DNA from: Pseudomonas sp. A-RE-19
Lineage (GTDB): Bacteria > Pseudomonadota > Gammaproteobacteria > Pseudomonadales > Pseudomonadaceae
NCBI RefSeq assembly: GCF_019956555.1
Contig: NZ_JAHBDQ010000003.1
Coordinates: forward strand, 1 to 64,000
Length of the DNA: 64,000 nucleotides
Direction: 5' to 3'
Positions 49,109-58,647 of the stretch are shown in pieces. Both the position numbers and the translations under genes were made by a program. The first letter of the stretch is position 1. Each line of letters starts with the position of its first letter. The notes beneath the pieces were generated by a model. It was given only the letters and a program-made list of their open reading frames with translations, had not been told where the DNA came from and did no database searches.

Positions 49109-49185
49109 CACAGAGAAACTGTTGTCGGAAGCGGCGCTTTTTCGCGCAGCAGCTAGCCTGTAATGGTGCGGGTTGTAGCAGTTGC

Positions 49186-49200
49186 GCACCAGCAGTGTGC
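49186..49200 (+). promoter_or_regulatory. NtrC-like site upstream of braC
   Basis: GCAC-N7-GTGC, the core of the NtrC consensus, occurs about 200 bp upstream of the sigma-54 promoter, a normal enhancer distance. The AT-rich centre of strong NtrC sites is missing. Confidence 0.4.
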
Positions 49201-49228
49201 AGTTCGGTGACGCGGGCTGTTACAGGCC

Positions 49229-49326
49229 GGTTGCACGTCGTTTCGGGTAGCGGTTGCAATGATGGCGCGTGGAGGTTGCGCCTTTAAATAATAAGGGTTT
49301 CACCTCCCGCGGTTTAGACGGTTGCA
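49229..49326 (+). repeat. phased GGTTGCA direct repeats in the braC regulatory region
   Basis: GGTTGCA or one-mismatch copies start at 49229, 49252, 49274 (GGTTGCG), 49296 (GGTTTCA) and 49320, spaced 23, 22, 22 and 24 bp. All lie on one strand and on about the same helix face, between the NtrC-like site and the promoter. Probably a multi-site regulator array; the regulator is unknown. Confidence 0.6.
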
Positions 49327-49399
49327 CGCCCAATGAAAATGGGCCCGAAACAGTCGAAATAACAATAAAGCAGCGACTTTTTGAAGAATAAAAAACCGA

Positions 49400-49415
49400 T
49401 GGCACGCCACTTGCT
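49400..49415 (+). promoter_or_regulatory. sigma-54 promoter of the bra operon
   Basis: TGGCACG-N4-TTGCT is a full match to the RpoN consensus, with GG and GC ten bases apart. Start of transcription is expected near 49427, 63 bp before the braC ATG. The rest of the 381-bp gap holds no gene. Confidence 0.8.
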
Positions 49416-49489
49416 CTGCGTTTGTAGCTGAATCAAAGCTTGCGCTGAAGTAGCTGTGCTAACTAAAAAAACCTCAGGAGCACCATCAC

Positions 49490-50623
49490 ATGTCGCAGAC
49501 GTTTTACAGGAAAGGTTTTCTGGCACTCGCAGTTGCTACTGCATTGGGTGTTTCTTCGTTTGTTCAAGCTGATGTCAAAATTGGTGTGGCGGGTCCGATG
49601 ACAGGTGCCAACGCTTCCTTCGGCTTGCAATACATGAAAGGCGCGCAAGCTGCGGCGGATGCAATCAACGCCAAGGGCGGCATCAACGGCGAAAAAATTG
49701 TACTGGTCCAGGGCGATGACGCCTGCGAACCGAAACAGGCTGTAGCTGTCGCGAATAAAATGGTGCAGGACAAGGTTATTGGCATTGTCGGGCATTTCTG
49801 CTCGTCGTCGACCATTCCGGCTTCTGAGGTCTACGCCGACGCCGGCATCATCGCCATTACCCCAGGTTCTACCAACCCGACGGTTACCGAGCGCGGCCTG
49901 CCTGCCATGTTGCGTTTGTGCGGGCGTGATGACCAGCAAGGTATTGTCGCGGGCAACTACATTGTCGACGTCCTGAAAGGCAAGAAAGTTGCCGTCATCA
50001 ATGACAAGGACACCTACGGTAAAGGCCTGGCGGATGCGACTGCCAAGCAGTTGACCGCCCGTGGCGTGAAACCGGTTCTTGAAGAGGGTCTGACCCGTGG
50101 CGAGAAAGACTTCAGCGCCCTGATCACCAAAGTCCGTTCGGTAGGGGCTGATGTCCTTTACTTCGGCGGCCTGCATCCGGAAGCCGGTCCACTGGTCCAC
50201 CAACTGCGTGAGCAAGGTCTGAAAGACGTCAAGTTCATGTCCGATGACGGCATCGTGACTGACGAAATGGTGACGACTGCCGGTGGCGCGCCGTTCGTCG
50301 ATGGCGTGTATATGACCTTTGGCGCTGACCCGCGCCTGATTCCAGACAGCAAGGCTGTCGTAGAAACTTTCCGCAAGTCCGGTTACGAGCCTGAAGGCTA
50401 CACCCTGTACGCCTACGCCACGGTGCAAGCCCTGGCTGCCGGCTTCAATGGCGCCAAGTCGAACAAAGGTGAAGACGCCAGCAAATGGCTGAAAGAACAC
50501 CCGGTGGAAACCGTGATGGGCAAGAAGGAATGGGACAGCAAAGGCGACCTGAAAGTCTCCGACTACGTGGTTTACCAGTGGGATGCTGCAGGCAAATACC
50601 ACCAGCTGGATAAACAGAAGTGA
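49490..50623 (+). CDS. braC: branched-chain amino acid ABC transporter, periplasmic binding protein
   Basis: Encodes 377 residues with a signal peptide cut near residue 27 (FVQA). The mature part DVKIGVAGPMTGANASFG begins the type I periplasmic fold; two Cys (ACEPKQA and HFCSSST) likely form the known BraC disulfide. It binds Leu, Ile, Val and also Ala and Thr in P. aeruginosa. It is followed after 188 bp by the permease and ATPase genes, the gap allowing more binding protein than membrane parts. Expression should depend on RpoN from the promoter at 49400. Confidence 0.95.
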   Translation: MSQTFYRKGFLALAVATALGVSSFVQADVKIGVAGPMTGANASFGLQYMKGAQAAADAINAKGGINGEKIVLVQGDDACEPKQAVAVANKMVQDKVIGIVGHFCSSSTIPASEVYADAGIIAITPGSTNPTVTERGLPAMLRLCGRDDQQGIVAGNYIVDVLKGKKVAVINDKDTYGKGLADATAKQLTARGVKPVLEEGLTRGEKDFSALITKVRSVGADVLYFGGLHPEAGPLVHQLREQGLKDVKFMSDDGIVTDEMVTTAGGAPFVDGVYMTFGADPRLIPDSKAVVETFRKSGYEPEGYTLYAYATVQALAAGFNGAKSNKGEDASKWLKEHPVETVMGKKEWDSKGDLKVSDYVVYQWDAAGKYHQLDKQK

Positions 50624-50811
50624 GATAAGCGCATCGCCAGGCTTGGGTCTCTCGACATGAATCGTGGGACGCAAGCCGGGCTTTGGTCATGGGTTCTGCA
50701 ATCGTGGCGACCCGGTATTTTTCTTCTGAGCCACCTGAACCCGGCCAGGTACGCCTCACAAGGGCTCTCCGACACCGGGTTCGCGGTGGCCTCTCAAGTT
50801 AGTGAGAGTGC
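50624..50811 (+). other. braC-braD intercistronic region with an SD-masking hairpin
   Basis: No gene is seen. Several GC-rich inverted motifs are present, and CTCTCA (50791-50796) can pair with TGAGAG (50803-50808), which covers the only SD-like GAGAG before the braD start at 50812. This may lower permease translation relative to braC. Confidence 0.4.
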
Positions 50812-51729
<918 letters not shown>

Positions 51730-51731
51730 GT

Positions 51732-53030
51732 ATGTCCGACACTAATAAAAACACTATCGATGTCAAAAAAAGCCTTATCGACACGGTCCTGGCCGGGTTG
51801 ATTGCCCTGATTGTCTTCGGCCCGATCGTGGGTGTGGTACTGGAGGGTTATAGCTACAACCTGCAGCCGACACGTGTGGCCTGGATGGTCGGGGCGGTGA
51901 TGATCGGGCGTTTTGTCTTGAGCCTGTTTTTGCAGACCGCCAAGGGTGTGAAGGTTCAGCAAAGCTTCGAAGTCGTCGGCTCAGGCGTGCATGTGCTGCC
52001 GCCTGATTACAAGTCGCGGCTGCGCTTGATCATTCCGGTCTTGATCGTGATCGCTATTGTCTTTCCGATCTTCGCAGACAAGTACCTGCTGACGGTGGTG
52101 ATACTGGGATTGATCTATGTGTTGCTGGGCCTTGGCCTGAACATCGTGGTCGGTCTGGCTGGCCTGCTCGACCTGGGTTATGTGGCGTTTTATGCCATCG
52201 GCGCCTATGGCCTGGCACTGGGTTATCACTACCTTGGCCTGGGTTTCTGGACCATGTTGCCGCTATCGGCACTCATGGCGGCGATGGCCGGATGCATACT
52301 CGGCTTTCCCGTGTTACGCATGCATGGTGACTATCTGGCGATCGTGACGCTGGGCTTCGGTGAAATCATTCGCCTGATACTGACCAACTGGCTGTCCTTC
52401 ACGGGAGGACCTAACGGTATGCCGGTGCCATCACCGTCGGTTTTCGGTATTGAGTTCGGGCGTATAGCGAAGGATGGCGGGATACCCTTCCATCAATTCT
52501 TTGGGACTGAATACAACCCAAACGTAAAGTTCATGCTCATCTATGGTGTGCTGTTCCTCGTTGTGATGCTGGTGCTGTACATCAAGCATCGCCTGACTCG
52601 CATGCCGGTCGGGCGCGCCTGGGAAGCCTTGCGCGAAGATGAAATCGCCTGTCGCGCCATGGGCCTCAACCATGTTCTGGTCAAGCTGTCGGCCTTTACC
52701 CTGGGGGCTTCCACTGCCGGTCTGGCCGGTGTGTTTTTCGCCAGCTATCAAGGCTTCGTCAATCCGACCTCGTTCTCGTTCTTCGAGTCGGCCTTGATCC
52801 TCGCCATCGTCGTGCTCGGCGGCATGGGGTCGACGGTGGGAGTGGTGATCGCGGCGTTCGTGCTGACTGTCGCCCCGGAACTGCTGCGCAGCTTCGCCGA
52901 ATACCGCGTGTTGCTGTTCGGCGTCCTCATGGTATTGATGATGATCTGGAAACCGCGCGGCCTGATTCGTATCAGCCGTACCGGTGTGACTCCGCGTAAA
53001 GGTGCCTTGACTGAGAGGGCCGCGCCATGA
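51732..53030 (+). CDS. braE: branched-chain amino acid ABC transporter permease LivM/BraE
   Basis: Encodes 432 residues, with an N-terminal extension of about 100 residues with two helices before the LivM core. The motif GLNIVVGLAGLLDLGYVAFYA and the loop AFTLGASTAGLAGVFFASYQ are standard. Partner of BraD. Overlaps braF by 4 bp. Confidence 0.95.
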   Translation: MSDTNKNTIDVKKSLIDTVLAGLIALIVFGPIVGVVLEGYSYNLQPTRVAWMVGAVMIGRFVLSLFLQTAKGVKVQQSFEVVGSGVHVLPPDYKSRLRLIIPVLIVIAIVFPIFADKYLLTVVILGLIYVLLGLGLNIVVGLAGLLDLGYVAFYAIGAYGLALGYHYLGLGFWTMLPLSALMAAMAGCILGFPVLRMHGDYLAIVTLGFGEIIRLILTNWLSFTGGPNGMPVPSPSVFGIEFGRIAKDGGIPFHQFFGTEYNPNVKFMLIYGVLFLVVMLVLYIKHRLTRMPVGRAWEALREDEIACRAMGLNHVLVKLSAFTLGASTAGLAGVFFASYQGFVNPTSFSFFESALILAIVVLGGMGSTVGVVIAAFVLTVAPELLRSFAEYRVLLFGVLMVLMMIWKPRGLIRISRTGVTPRKGALTERAAP

Positions 53031-53902
53031 GCGAAGAAATCGTTCTAAAGGTCGAGAACCTTATGATGCATTTCGGCGGCATCAAAGCCCTGAGTGATGT
53101 CAGTCTGAAAGTTAAACGTAACTCGATTTTCGCGTTGATCGGCCCCAACGGTGCGGGCAAGACCACGGTGTTCAACTGTCTGACCGGTTTCTACAAGGCC
53201 ACCGGCGGGCACATTGAACTTGACACTCGTGGTGTGAAAACCGACGTCATCAAAATGCTCGGGGAACCGTTCAAGGCGACCGATTTCGTTTCGCCGAAGA
53301 GCTTCGTCAGCCGGCTCCACTACAAGATGTTCGGCGGCACGCACCTGATCAACCGTGCTGGCCTGGCGCGGACCTTCCAGAACATTCGCCTGTTCAGGGA
53401 AATGTCGGTCATCGAGAACCTGCTGGTGGCCCAGCATATGTGGGTCAACCGTAATCTGCTGTCCGGTGTGCTCAACACCAAGAACTACCGCAAGGCCGAG
53501 AGCGATGCCCTTGACCATGCCTTCTACTGGCTGGAAGTGGTGGATCTGGTGGACTGCGCCAACCGCTTGGCCGGTGAGCTTTCCTACGGCCAGCAACGTC
53601 GTCTGGAAATCGCCCGAGCCATGTGCACCCGGCCCAAGATCATCTGCCTGGACGAACCGGCGGCGGGCCTCAACCCGCAGGAAACCGAGGCGCTCAGCGC
53701 GATGATTCGACATCTGCGCGACGACCACGATATTACCGTGGTGCTGATTGAACACGACATGGGCATGGTAATGAGCATTTCCGACCACATCGTGGTGCTG
53801 GACCACGGCAACGTGATCGCCGAGGGTGACCCTGAAGCGATCCGCAACGACCCGAAAGTGATTGCGGCCTACCTGGGCGCCGATGAAGAGGAAGTGGTAT
53901 GA
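53027..53902 (+). CDS. braF: branched-chain amino acid ABC transporter ATPase LivG/BraF
   Basis: Encodes 291 residues. Walker A GPNGAGKTT (near 43), signature LSYGQQRRLEIARA (near 185) and Walker B IICLDEPAAGLNP (near 205) are complete. It is about 35 residues longer than the common 255-residue LivG because of an insertion near residues 70-105, before the GLARTFQNIRLF Q-loop. Energises uptake together with BraG. Confidence 0.95.
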   Translation: MSEEIVLKVENLMMHFGGIKALSDVSLKVKRNSIFALIGPNGAGKTTVFNCLTGFYKATGGHIELDTRGVKTDVIKMLGEPFKATDFVSPKSFVSRLHYKMFGGTHLINRAGLARTFQNIRLFREMSVIENLLVAQHMWVNRNLLSGVLNTKNYRKAESDALDHAFYWLEVVDLVDCANRLAGELSYGQQRRLEIARAMCTRPKIICLDEPAAGLNPQETEALSAMIRHLRDDHDITVVLIEHDMGMVMSISDHIVVLDHGNVIAEGDPEAIRNDPKVIAAYLGADEEEVV

Positions 53903-54615
53903 GTGCACCCATCCTCGAACTCAAGGAGCTGGACGTGTTTTACGGGCCGATTCAGGCCCTGAAGAAAGTCTCGTTGCACATCAATGAAGGTGAAACCGTC
54001 AGCCTGATCGGCTCCAACGGCGCCGGCAAATCGACCCTGCTGATGTCGATCTTCGGCCAGCCCCGGGCCGCTGACGGGCAAATCATCTATCAGGGTGTGG
54101 ATATCACGCACAAGTCGTCCCACTACATTGCGTCCCACGGTATCGCCCAGTCGCCGGAAGGCCGGCGGGTGTTCCCTGACATGACCGTCGAGGAAAACCT
54201 GTTGATGGGCACCATCCCTATTGGTGACAAGTACGCCACCGAAGACATGGAGCGCATGTTCGAGCTGTTTCCGCGGCTCAAGGAACGGCGTACACAGCGG
54301 GCCATGACCATGTCTGGCGGCGAGCAACAAATGCTCGCCATCGCCCGGGCGCTCATGAGCCGGCCAAAACTGCTCCTGCTCGATGAGCCGAGCCTGGGGC
54401 TGGCGCCGATTGTGGTGAAGCAGATCTTCGCGACTTTGCGGGAACTGGCCAAGACAGGGATGACCATTTTCCTGGTGGAACAGAACGCCAACCACGCCCT
54501 CAAGCTGTCGGACCGGGCATACGTGATGGTCAACGGCGAGATCCGCCTCAGCGGCACCGGCAAGGAGCTGCTGGTGAACGAGGAGGTGCGTAACGCCTAT
54601 CTCGGCGGGCACTGA
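53899..54615 (+). CDS. braG: branched-chain amino acid ABC transporter ATPase LivF/BraG
   Basis: Encodes 238 residues. Walker A GSNGAGKST (near 38), signature MSGGEQQMLAIARA (near 136) and Walker B LLLLDEPSLGLAP are intact. Overlaps braF by 4 bp and ends the operon before a strong terminator. Confidence 0.96.
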   Translation: MSAPILELKELDVFYGPIQALKKVSLHINEGETVSLIGSNGAGKSTLLMSIFGQPRAADGQIIYQGVDITHKSSHYIASHGIAQSPEGRRVFPDMTVEENLLMGTIPIGDKYATEDMERMFELFPRLKERRTQRAMTMSGGEQQMLAIARALMSRPKLLLLDEPSLGLAPIVVKQIFATLRELAKTGMTIFLVEQNANHALKLSDRAYVMVNGEIRLSGTGKELLVNEEVRNAYLGGH

Positions 54616-54626
54616 CCGAAGAGCCC

Positions 54627-54666
54627 GAAAAACGCCCTGACGAACTCAACGTCAGGGCGTTTTTTT
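54627..54666 (+). terminator. Rho-independent terminator of the bra operon
   Basis: AACGCCCTGACG and CGTCAGGGCGTT form a 12-bp stem followed by seven T. Confidence 0.92.
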
Positions 54667-54682
54667 ATGCCTGCACAATCCC

Positions 54683-54790
54683 CCTGTAGGAGCTGCCGAA
54701 GGCTGCGATCTTTTGATCTTGCTTTTGATTTTTCGGGGTCGGCACTGAGGCGTCTGTGGAAAAGATCGCAGCCTTCGGCAGCTCCTACAC
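54683..54790. repeat. REP pair (GTAGGAGCTGCCGAAGGCTGCG type), inverted
   Basis: Inverted arms separated by an atypical centre of about 45 bp. Confidence 0.85.
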
Positions 54791-54908
54791 GGGCCGGTGC
54801 TTTGAGGTAAAGGGAAATTGTGGAAAACAATATTCATGACCTCTCAAAGCGCGACATAAAGCCGCTGCAAATTACTGTTTTATCTCGGTTTTGACTTGTC
54901 CCCGTTTG

Positions 54909-55328
54909 CTGTGGAGCTGGCTGTGAATAACGTGGGAGTAGCTGGCTGTAAGCCTTTGAATCCGTGGCTTGCAGGGGTGTGGTTGTTTTTTGATCAGTGG
55001 TTTTTCCCGGAGCTCGAGCCGGCGTTGTCAACCTTTTTGTTATGGGCGGACACGGTATGAATCGAGGTGGACAAGCCTGTGGATAAGTCTGTGATTAAAC
55101 TCTGGAAAGACTCGGCTGAGGGCCGTAGTTGCTGGCTTGGCGCCATCGTCGGTTTGACCGCTCGGTCGTGCAAATTGCCCGGGCTACACAGCAGGCACCC
55201 GAGGGTCAAGCAAAAAACTTTCTAATCTGCTCGCAAAGCCTTGTGGACAGTGGCTTGCAGCTTTTCCACTTGCCCCCGGAAACTGTGGACCGGCCTGTGG
55301 ATAACGTGCGCGTACATGGCTGCAAGCC
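54909..55328. other. DnaA-box cluster in a non-coding region
   Basis: No coding frame is credible from 54791 to 55467. TGTGGATAA, the perfect DnaA box in reverse orientation, occurs at 55078-55086 and 55296-55304; TGTGAATAA (one mismatch) is at 54922-54930 and weaker forms at 55067, 55090 and 55242. A composite unit (CTGTGGA, GGC, box, ACGTG, GTA, TGGCTG, AAGCC) occurs at 54909-54953 and again at 55283-55328. It is not the main origin, because rpmH, dnaA, dnaN and gyrB are absent; a DnaA titration or regulatory site is possible. Confidence 0.55.
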
Positions 55329-55467
55329 ACGGTTCATATGGCGTTGCCAGCATTGATCGTTTTTTATACGGTTTTTGCGATAGTTGCCGCTGTGGGCAAG
55401 GCCGGGCATGCTGGCAACTGATTTTCTATTCCAAGGGCTGTCGATCAGCCGAAGCAAGGAGAACACG

Positions 55468-56235
55468 ATGTCCAACACCCTGTTTATTACCGGCGCGACC
55501 TCCGGTTTTGGTGAAGCCTGTGCCCGTCGTTTTGCCGAAGCCGGCTGGAAGCTGGTGCTGACAGGTCGTCGTGAAGAACGCCTCAATGCCCTGTGCGCCG
55601 AGTTGTCGAAGCAGACCGAGGTCCATGGCCTGGTGCTCGACGTACGGGATCGCAAGGCCATGGAGGAGGCGATTGCCAACCTGCCGCCGTCCTTCGCCAA
55701 GCTGCGCGGGCTGATCAACAACGCCGGCCTGGCCTTGGGCGTGGATCCGGCCCCCAAGTGCAATCTTGATGATTGGGACACCATGGTCGATACCAACATC
55801 AAAGGCCTGATGTACAGCACCCGCCTGCTGCTGCCGCGTTTGATCGCTCACGGTCGTGGCGCCGGCATCGTCAACCTCGGTTCCATCGCTGGCAACTACC
55901 CCTACCCGGGCAGCCACGTGTATGGCGCGAGCAAGGCGTTCGTCAAACAGTTCTCCCTGAACCTGCGCTGCGATCTGCAAGGTACGGGCGTGCGGGTCAG
56001 CAACATCGAGCCGGGCCTGTGCGAGAGCGAGTTCTCGCTGGTGCGTTTCGCCGGTGACCAGGAGCGCTACAACGCCACTTACGCCGGTGCCGAGGCGATC
56101 CAGCCACAAGACATCGCTGAGACCATTTTCTGGGTGCTCAACGCACCGGCCCACATCAACATCAACAGCCTCGAGCTGATGCCGGTGAGCCAGACCTGGA
56201 GCGGGTTTGCCATTGAGCGTAATGCCAAGGCGTAA
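55468..56235 (+). CDS. SDR family NADP-dependent oxidoreductase (YdfG-like)
   Basis: Encodes 255 residues from the ATG at 55468 after AAGGAGA. The coenzyme motif TGATSGFG (near 8), NNAG (near 83) and catalytic Tyr-Lys in YGASK are typical of classical short-chain dehydrogenases, and IEPGLCESEFSLVRF resembles YdfG, which acts on 3-hydroxy acids such as serine and 3-hydroxypropionate. Substrate is inferred only from this resemblance. Confidence 0.9.
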   Translation: MSNTLFITGATSGFGEACARRFAEAGWKLVLTGRREERLNALCAELSKQTEVHGLVLDVRDRKAMEEAIANLPPSFAKLRGLINNAGLALGVDPAPKCNLDDWDTMVDTNIKGLMYSTRLLLPRLIAHGRGAGIVNLGSIAGNYPYPGSHVYGASKAFVKQFSLNLRCDLQGTGVRVSNIEPGLCESEFSLVRFAGDQERYNATYAGAEAIQPQDIAETIFWVLNAPAHININSLELMPVSQTWSGFAIERNAKA

Positions 56236-56250
56236 GGCCGAGTAACGGCC

Positions 56251-56303
56251 AAGTCGCGAGCAGGGAACGCATTCCAATGTGGGAGCGAGCCTGCTCGCGA
56301 TTG
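56251..56303. repeat. imperfect REP pair (GTGGGAGCGAGC type)
   Basis: One full copy at 56279-56300 faces a truncated copy (TCGCGAGCAGG) near 56254. Confidence 0.7.
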
Positions 56304-56394
56304 GGCCAGAACAGGCAAAACAGGACATAAGGTAGACTCCTTCCTCAACAACCCCACCGCACCCTGCGGTTTCAAGGTTCTCAGAGGAGGTTAC

Positions 56395-57300
56395 GTGAGT
56401 AACCGAGGCGAGCAGTCGCTGCTCAAGCAATCGACCATTCTGATGTTCGCCGTGGCGATCGCCGGGATTGTCACCGGTTTTATTTCAGGGGCCCAATCCA
56501 TCCTGTTTGATGGTTTTTTCTCGTTGATCGCGACCTTCATCAAGGTCCTGATGTTGATCACCGCCAAGCTGATCGCCAAGGAAAGCAACCATCGCTTCCA
56601 GTTCGGCTTCTGGCACCTGGAGCCTATGGTGCTGCTGATCGAAGGCAGCTTTCTGCTGTTGATCGCGATCTACGCCTTTCTCAACGGCGTGTTTGGCATT
56701 ATCAATGGTGGTCGTGAGATCGAGCTTGGGTTGGTAATCATCTACGCGGCGGTGTTCACCGTCGTCGAGTTCGCCTATTTCTTCTACGTCCGCCACCGCA
56801 ATCGAAAGCTCAAATCAACGCTGATCCAGTTCGACAACATCAGTTGGCTGGTGGACGCGATGCTTTCGGTGGGCCTGTTGATCAGTTTTCTTGCCGCGCT
56901 GCTGCTCAAGAGCCAGGGCTATAGCGCGTGGGCGATGTATGTCGACCCTCTGATTTTGATTCTGCTGGCCCTGAGCATGCTGGCCCCGGCCTTCAAAATC
57001 CTTGGCCCGGCATTGCAAGATGTACTGGGGATTGCCCCGGATCAACTCAATGACACCGTGCGCCAGGTCATGGACGCGGCCAAAGTCGAACATGGCTTCG
57101 ACGACTACATCTCCTACGTGCAGAAACACGGACGGGCGCGGTTTATCGAGATTCACGTGGTGTTGCCGGTGGATTACCGGCTGAAGAGCGTGCAACAGCT
57201 GGATGCGTTGCGCGAGGAGATTTCCGCGAAGCTCGGCAAGCCGGATGCGGCGAGATGGTTGACCATCAGTTTTACGGGTGACAGGAAGTGGATTGCCTGA
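56395..57300 (+). CDS. cation diffusion facilitator-like transporter with an altered metal site
   Basis: Encodes 301 residues from a GTG preceded by GAGGAGG. Six membrane helices precede a cytoplasmic ferredoxin-like C-terminal domain, the CDF layout used for Zn, Fe, Co or Mn export. Compared with E. coli FieF, the helix 2 pair D-x3-D reads D-x3-S (DGFFS) and the helix 5 pair H-x3-D reads S-x3-D (SWLVD), so two of four transport-site ligands are missing. This may mark a sub-branch with different substrate or mechanism. Confidence 0.88.
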   Translation: MSNRGEQSLLKQSTILMFAVAIAGIVTGFISGAQSILFDGFFSLIATFIKVLMLITAKLIAKESNHRFQFGFWHLEPMVLLIEGSFLLLIAIYAFLNGVFGIINGGREIELGLVIIYAAVFTVVEFAYFFYVRHRNRKLKSTLIQFDNISWLVDAMLSVGLLISFLAALLLKSQGYSAWAMYVDPLILILLALSMLAPAFKILGPALQDVLGIAPDQLNDTVRQVMDAAKVEHGFDDYISYVQKHGRARFIEIHVVLPVDYRLKSVQQLDALREEISAKLGKPDAARWLTISFTGDRKWIA

Positions 57301-57325
57301 TTGGCTGGTGACCTGTGTGAGGTCA

Positions 57326-57417
57326 TTCGCGGGCAAGCCTCGCTCCTACAGGTTTTGTGCTGGATCACAATTCTGCGAACGACATAAAACCTGTAGGAGC
57401 GAGGCTTGCCCGCGAAA
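57326..57417. repeat. REP pair (GTAGGAGCGAGGCTTGCCCGCG type), inverted
   Basis: Inverted copies between the convergent CDF and epimerase genes. Confidence 0.85.
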
Positions 57418-57429
57418 GCAATCTCCCGG

Positions 57430-58563
57430 TCAGCGCAAATACTCGGCCAACCCTCGATAACAGGTCGCCAAGTGATAAGGCGTGGTCGAAGGCATGTCCT
57501 TGCGGCTCACTTCGCCCAGCTCATCGCGACACTCATACCAGCCACCCGCATGCAAAAAGCGTTGTTGCAACGCCTGCAATTGGTGCCGCACAGACGCTTC
57601 GCTACCCGGGCGCAAGGTCAGGGCGCGCAGGTATTCGGCCTGGGCCCAGATGCGTTGGGTCGCGTCGCGAGGGCGCCCGTCCAGTTCGAGGTCGAGCATT
57701 GCTCGCACAGCACCAGTCTGCTGATCCACGCCCAGTTGCTCGGTGAACGCAAAGGCGCGCTCCAGCGAGGCGTGCAGTTGCGAACCACGCAGCAACGGTG
57801 AGGATTGCAGCAGGAAATACCATTCGAACTGATGGCCTGGCTCGAACCAGTTATCCACAGCACCCAACGGCTTTTCCATCAACACTGCGTATTGCGGGTC
57901 GATGAAGCGCTTTTGCATGGCTGTGCATAACGCCACAAGCGCGCTCTGCACGGCAGCATCGTCGCGTACCGAAAGGGTGGCGAGGAAGGCTTCGGCCAAA
58001 TGCATCAATGGATTCTGCAGCGGCCCGGAGTTGAGCGAGGACCAATCACGGCCCAGGCTGGCTTCGTACAGGCCGTCGCCTGTGGCGAAACGCTGCGCCA
58101 ACACTTCCAGCGTGGCGTTGAGCACAGACTCCACCAGCGGTTCGCGAACCTTGTCCCAGTAATGGGCGCAGGCGAACAGGATGAAGGCGTGGGTGTAGAG
58201 GTCTTTGCGTTGATCCAGCGGCGCACCTTGCGGGTCGATGCTGTAGAACCAGCCGCCATGCTCGGCATCATGGAAGTGACATTGCAAGGAACGGAACAAC
58301 GCCGCCGCGCGTTCTTCGGCGTGAGGCACTTGGCCGATCAGGCTGGAAAACAGGAACAACTGCCGCGCGCAAGCCATGGCCCGGTAGCGCTGAGGTGGCA
58401 GCGGTTGATGCTCGGCGTCCAGCGCTTCATACGGCAATGCCATGTCGGCGTTCCAGCCGGGGCCTTGCCAGAGCGGCACGATCACGTCCTGGAAGTGCTG
58501 TTGCACCGAGGCGAACAGGGCGGTCAATTCAGGCTGGGAAGCAGAGCGGGAAACAGAGGGCAT
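57430..58563 (-). CDS. AGE family epimerase/isomerase (D-mannose isomerase-like)
   Basis: Encodes 377 residues of the (alpha/alpha)6-barrel N-acylglucosamine 2-epimerase family. RKDLYTHAFILFACAHYW, the His-containing EPGHQFEWYFLL (near 248) and PYHLATCYRGLAEYL at the end are the conserved active-site segments. The overall style is closer to bacterial mannose or aldose-ketose isomerases such as YihS and ManI than to true N-acylglucosamine epimerases. It is a single gene between repeats; no sugar operon surrounds it. Confidence 0.88.
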   Translation of the reverse strand: MPSVSRSASQPELTALFASVQQHFQDVIVPLWQGPGWNADMALPYEALDAEHQPLPPQRYRAMACARQLFLFSSLIGQVPHAEERAAALFRSLQCHFHDAEHGGWFYSIDPQGAPLDQRKDLYTHAFILFACAHYWDKVREPLVESVLNATLEVLAQRFATGDGLYEASLGRDWSSLNSGPLQNPLMHLAEAFLATLSVRDDAAVQSALVALCTAMQKRFIDPQYAVLMEKPLGAVDNWFEPGHQFEWYFLLQSSPLLRGSQLHASLERAFAFTEQLGVDQQTGAVRAMLDLELDGRPRDATQRIWAQAEYLRALTLRPGSEASVRHQLQALQQRFLHAGGWYECRDELGEVSRKDMPSTTPYHLATCYRGLAEYLR

Positions 58564-58647
58564 TGGCTGGCGTCGTCACGGCAGGGGCGATTGCGCGACA
58601 TGGTAGCAGAGAGGCAGGCTTGAGAGAGGCGGTGTCTGATCAGACGC

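Noticed and set aside
54791..55467. Possible chromosomal origin of replication
   Set aside because: DnaA boxes are present, but dnaA, dnaN, recF, gyrB and rpmH are not nearby; kept only as a DnaA-box cluster.
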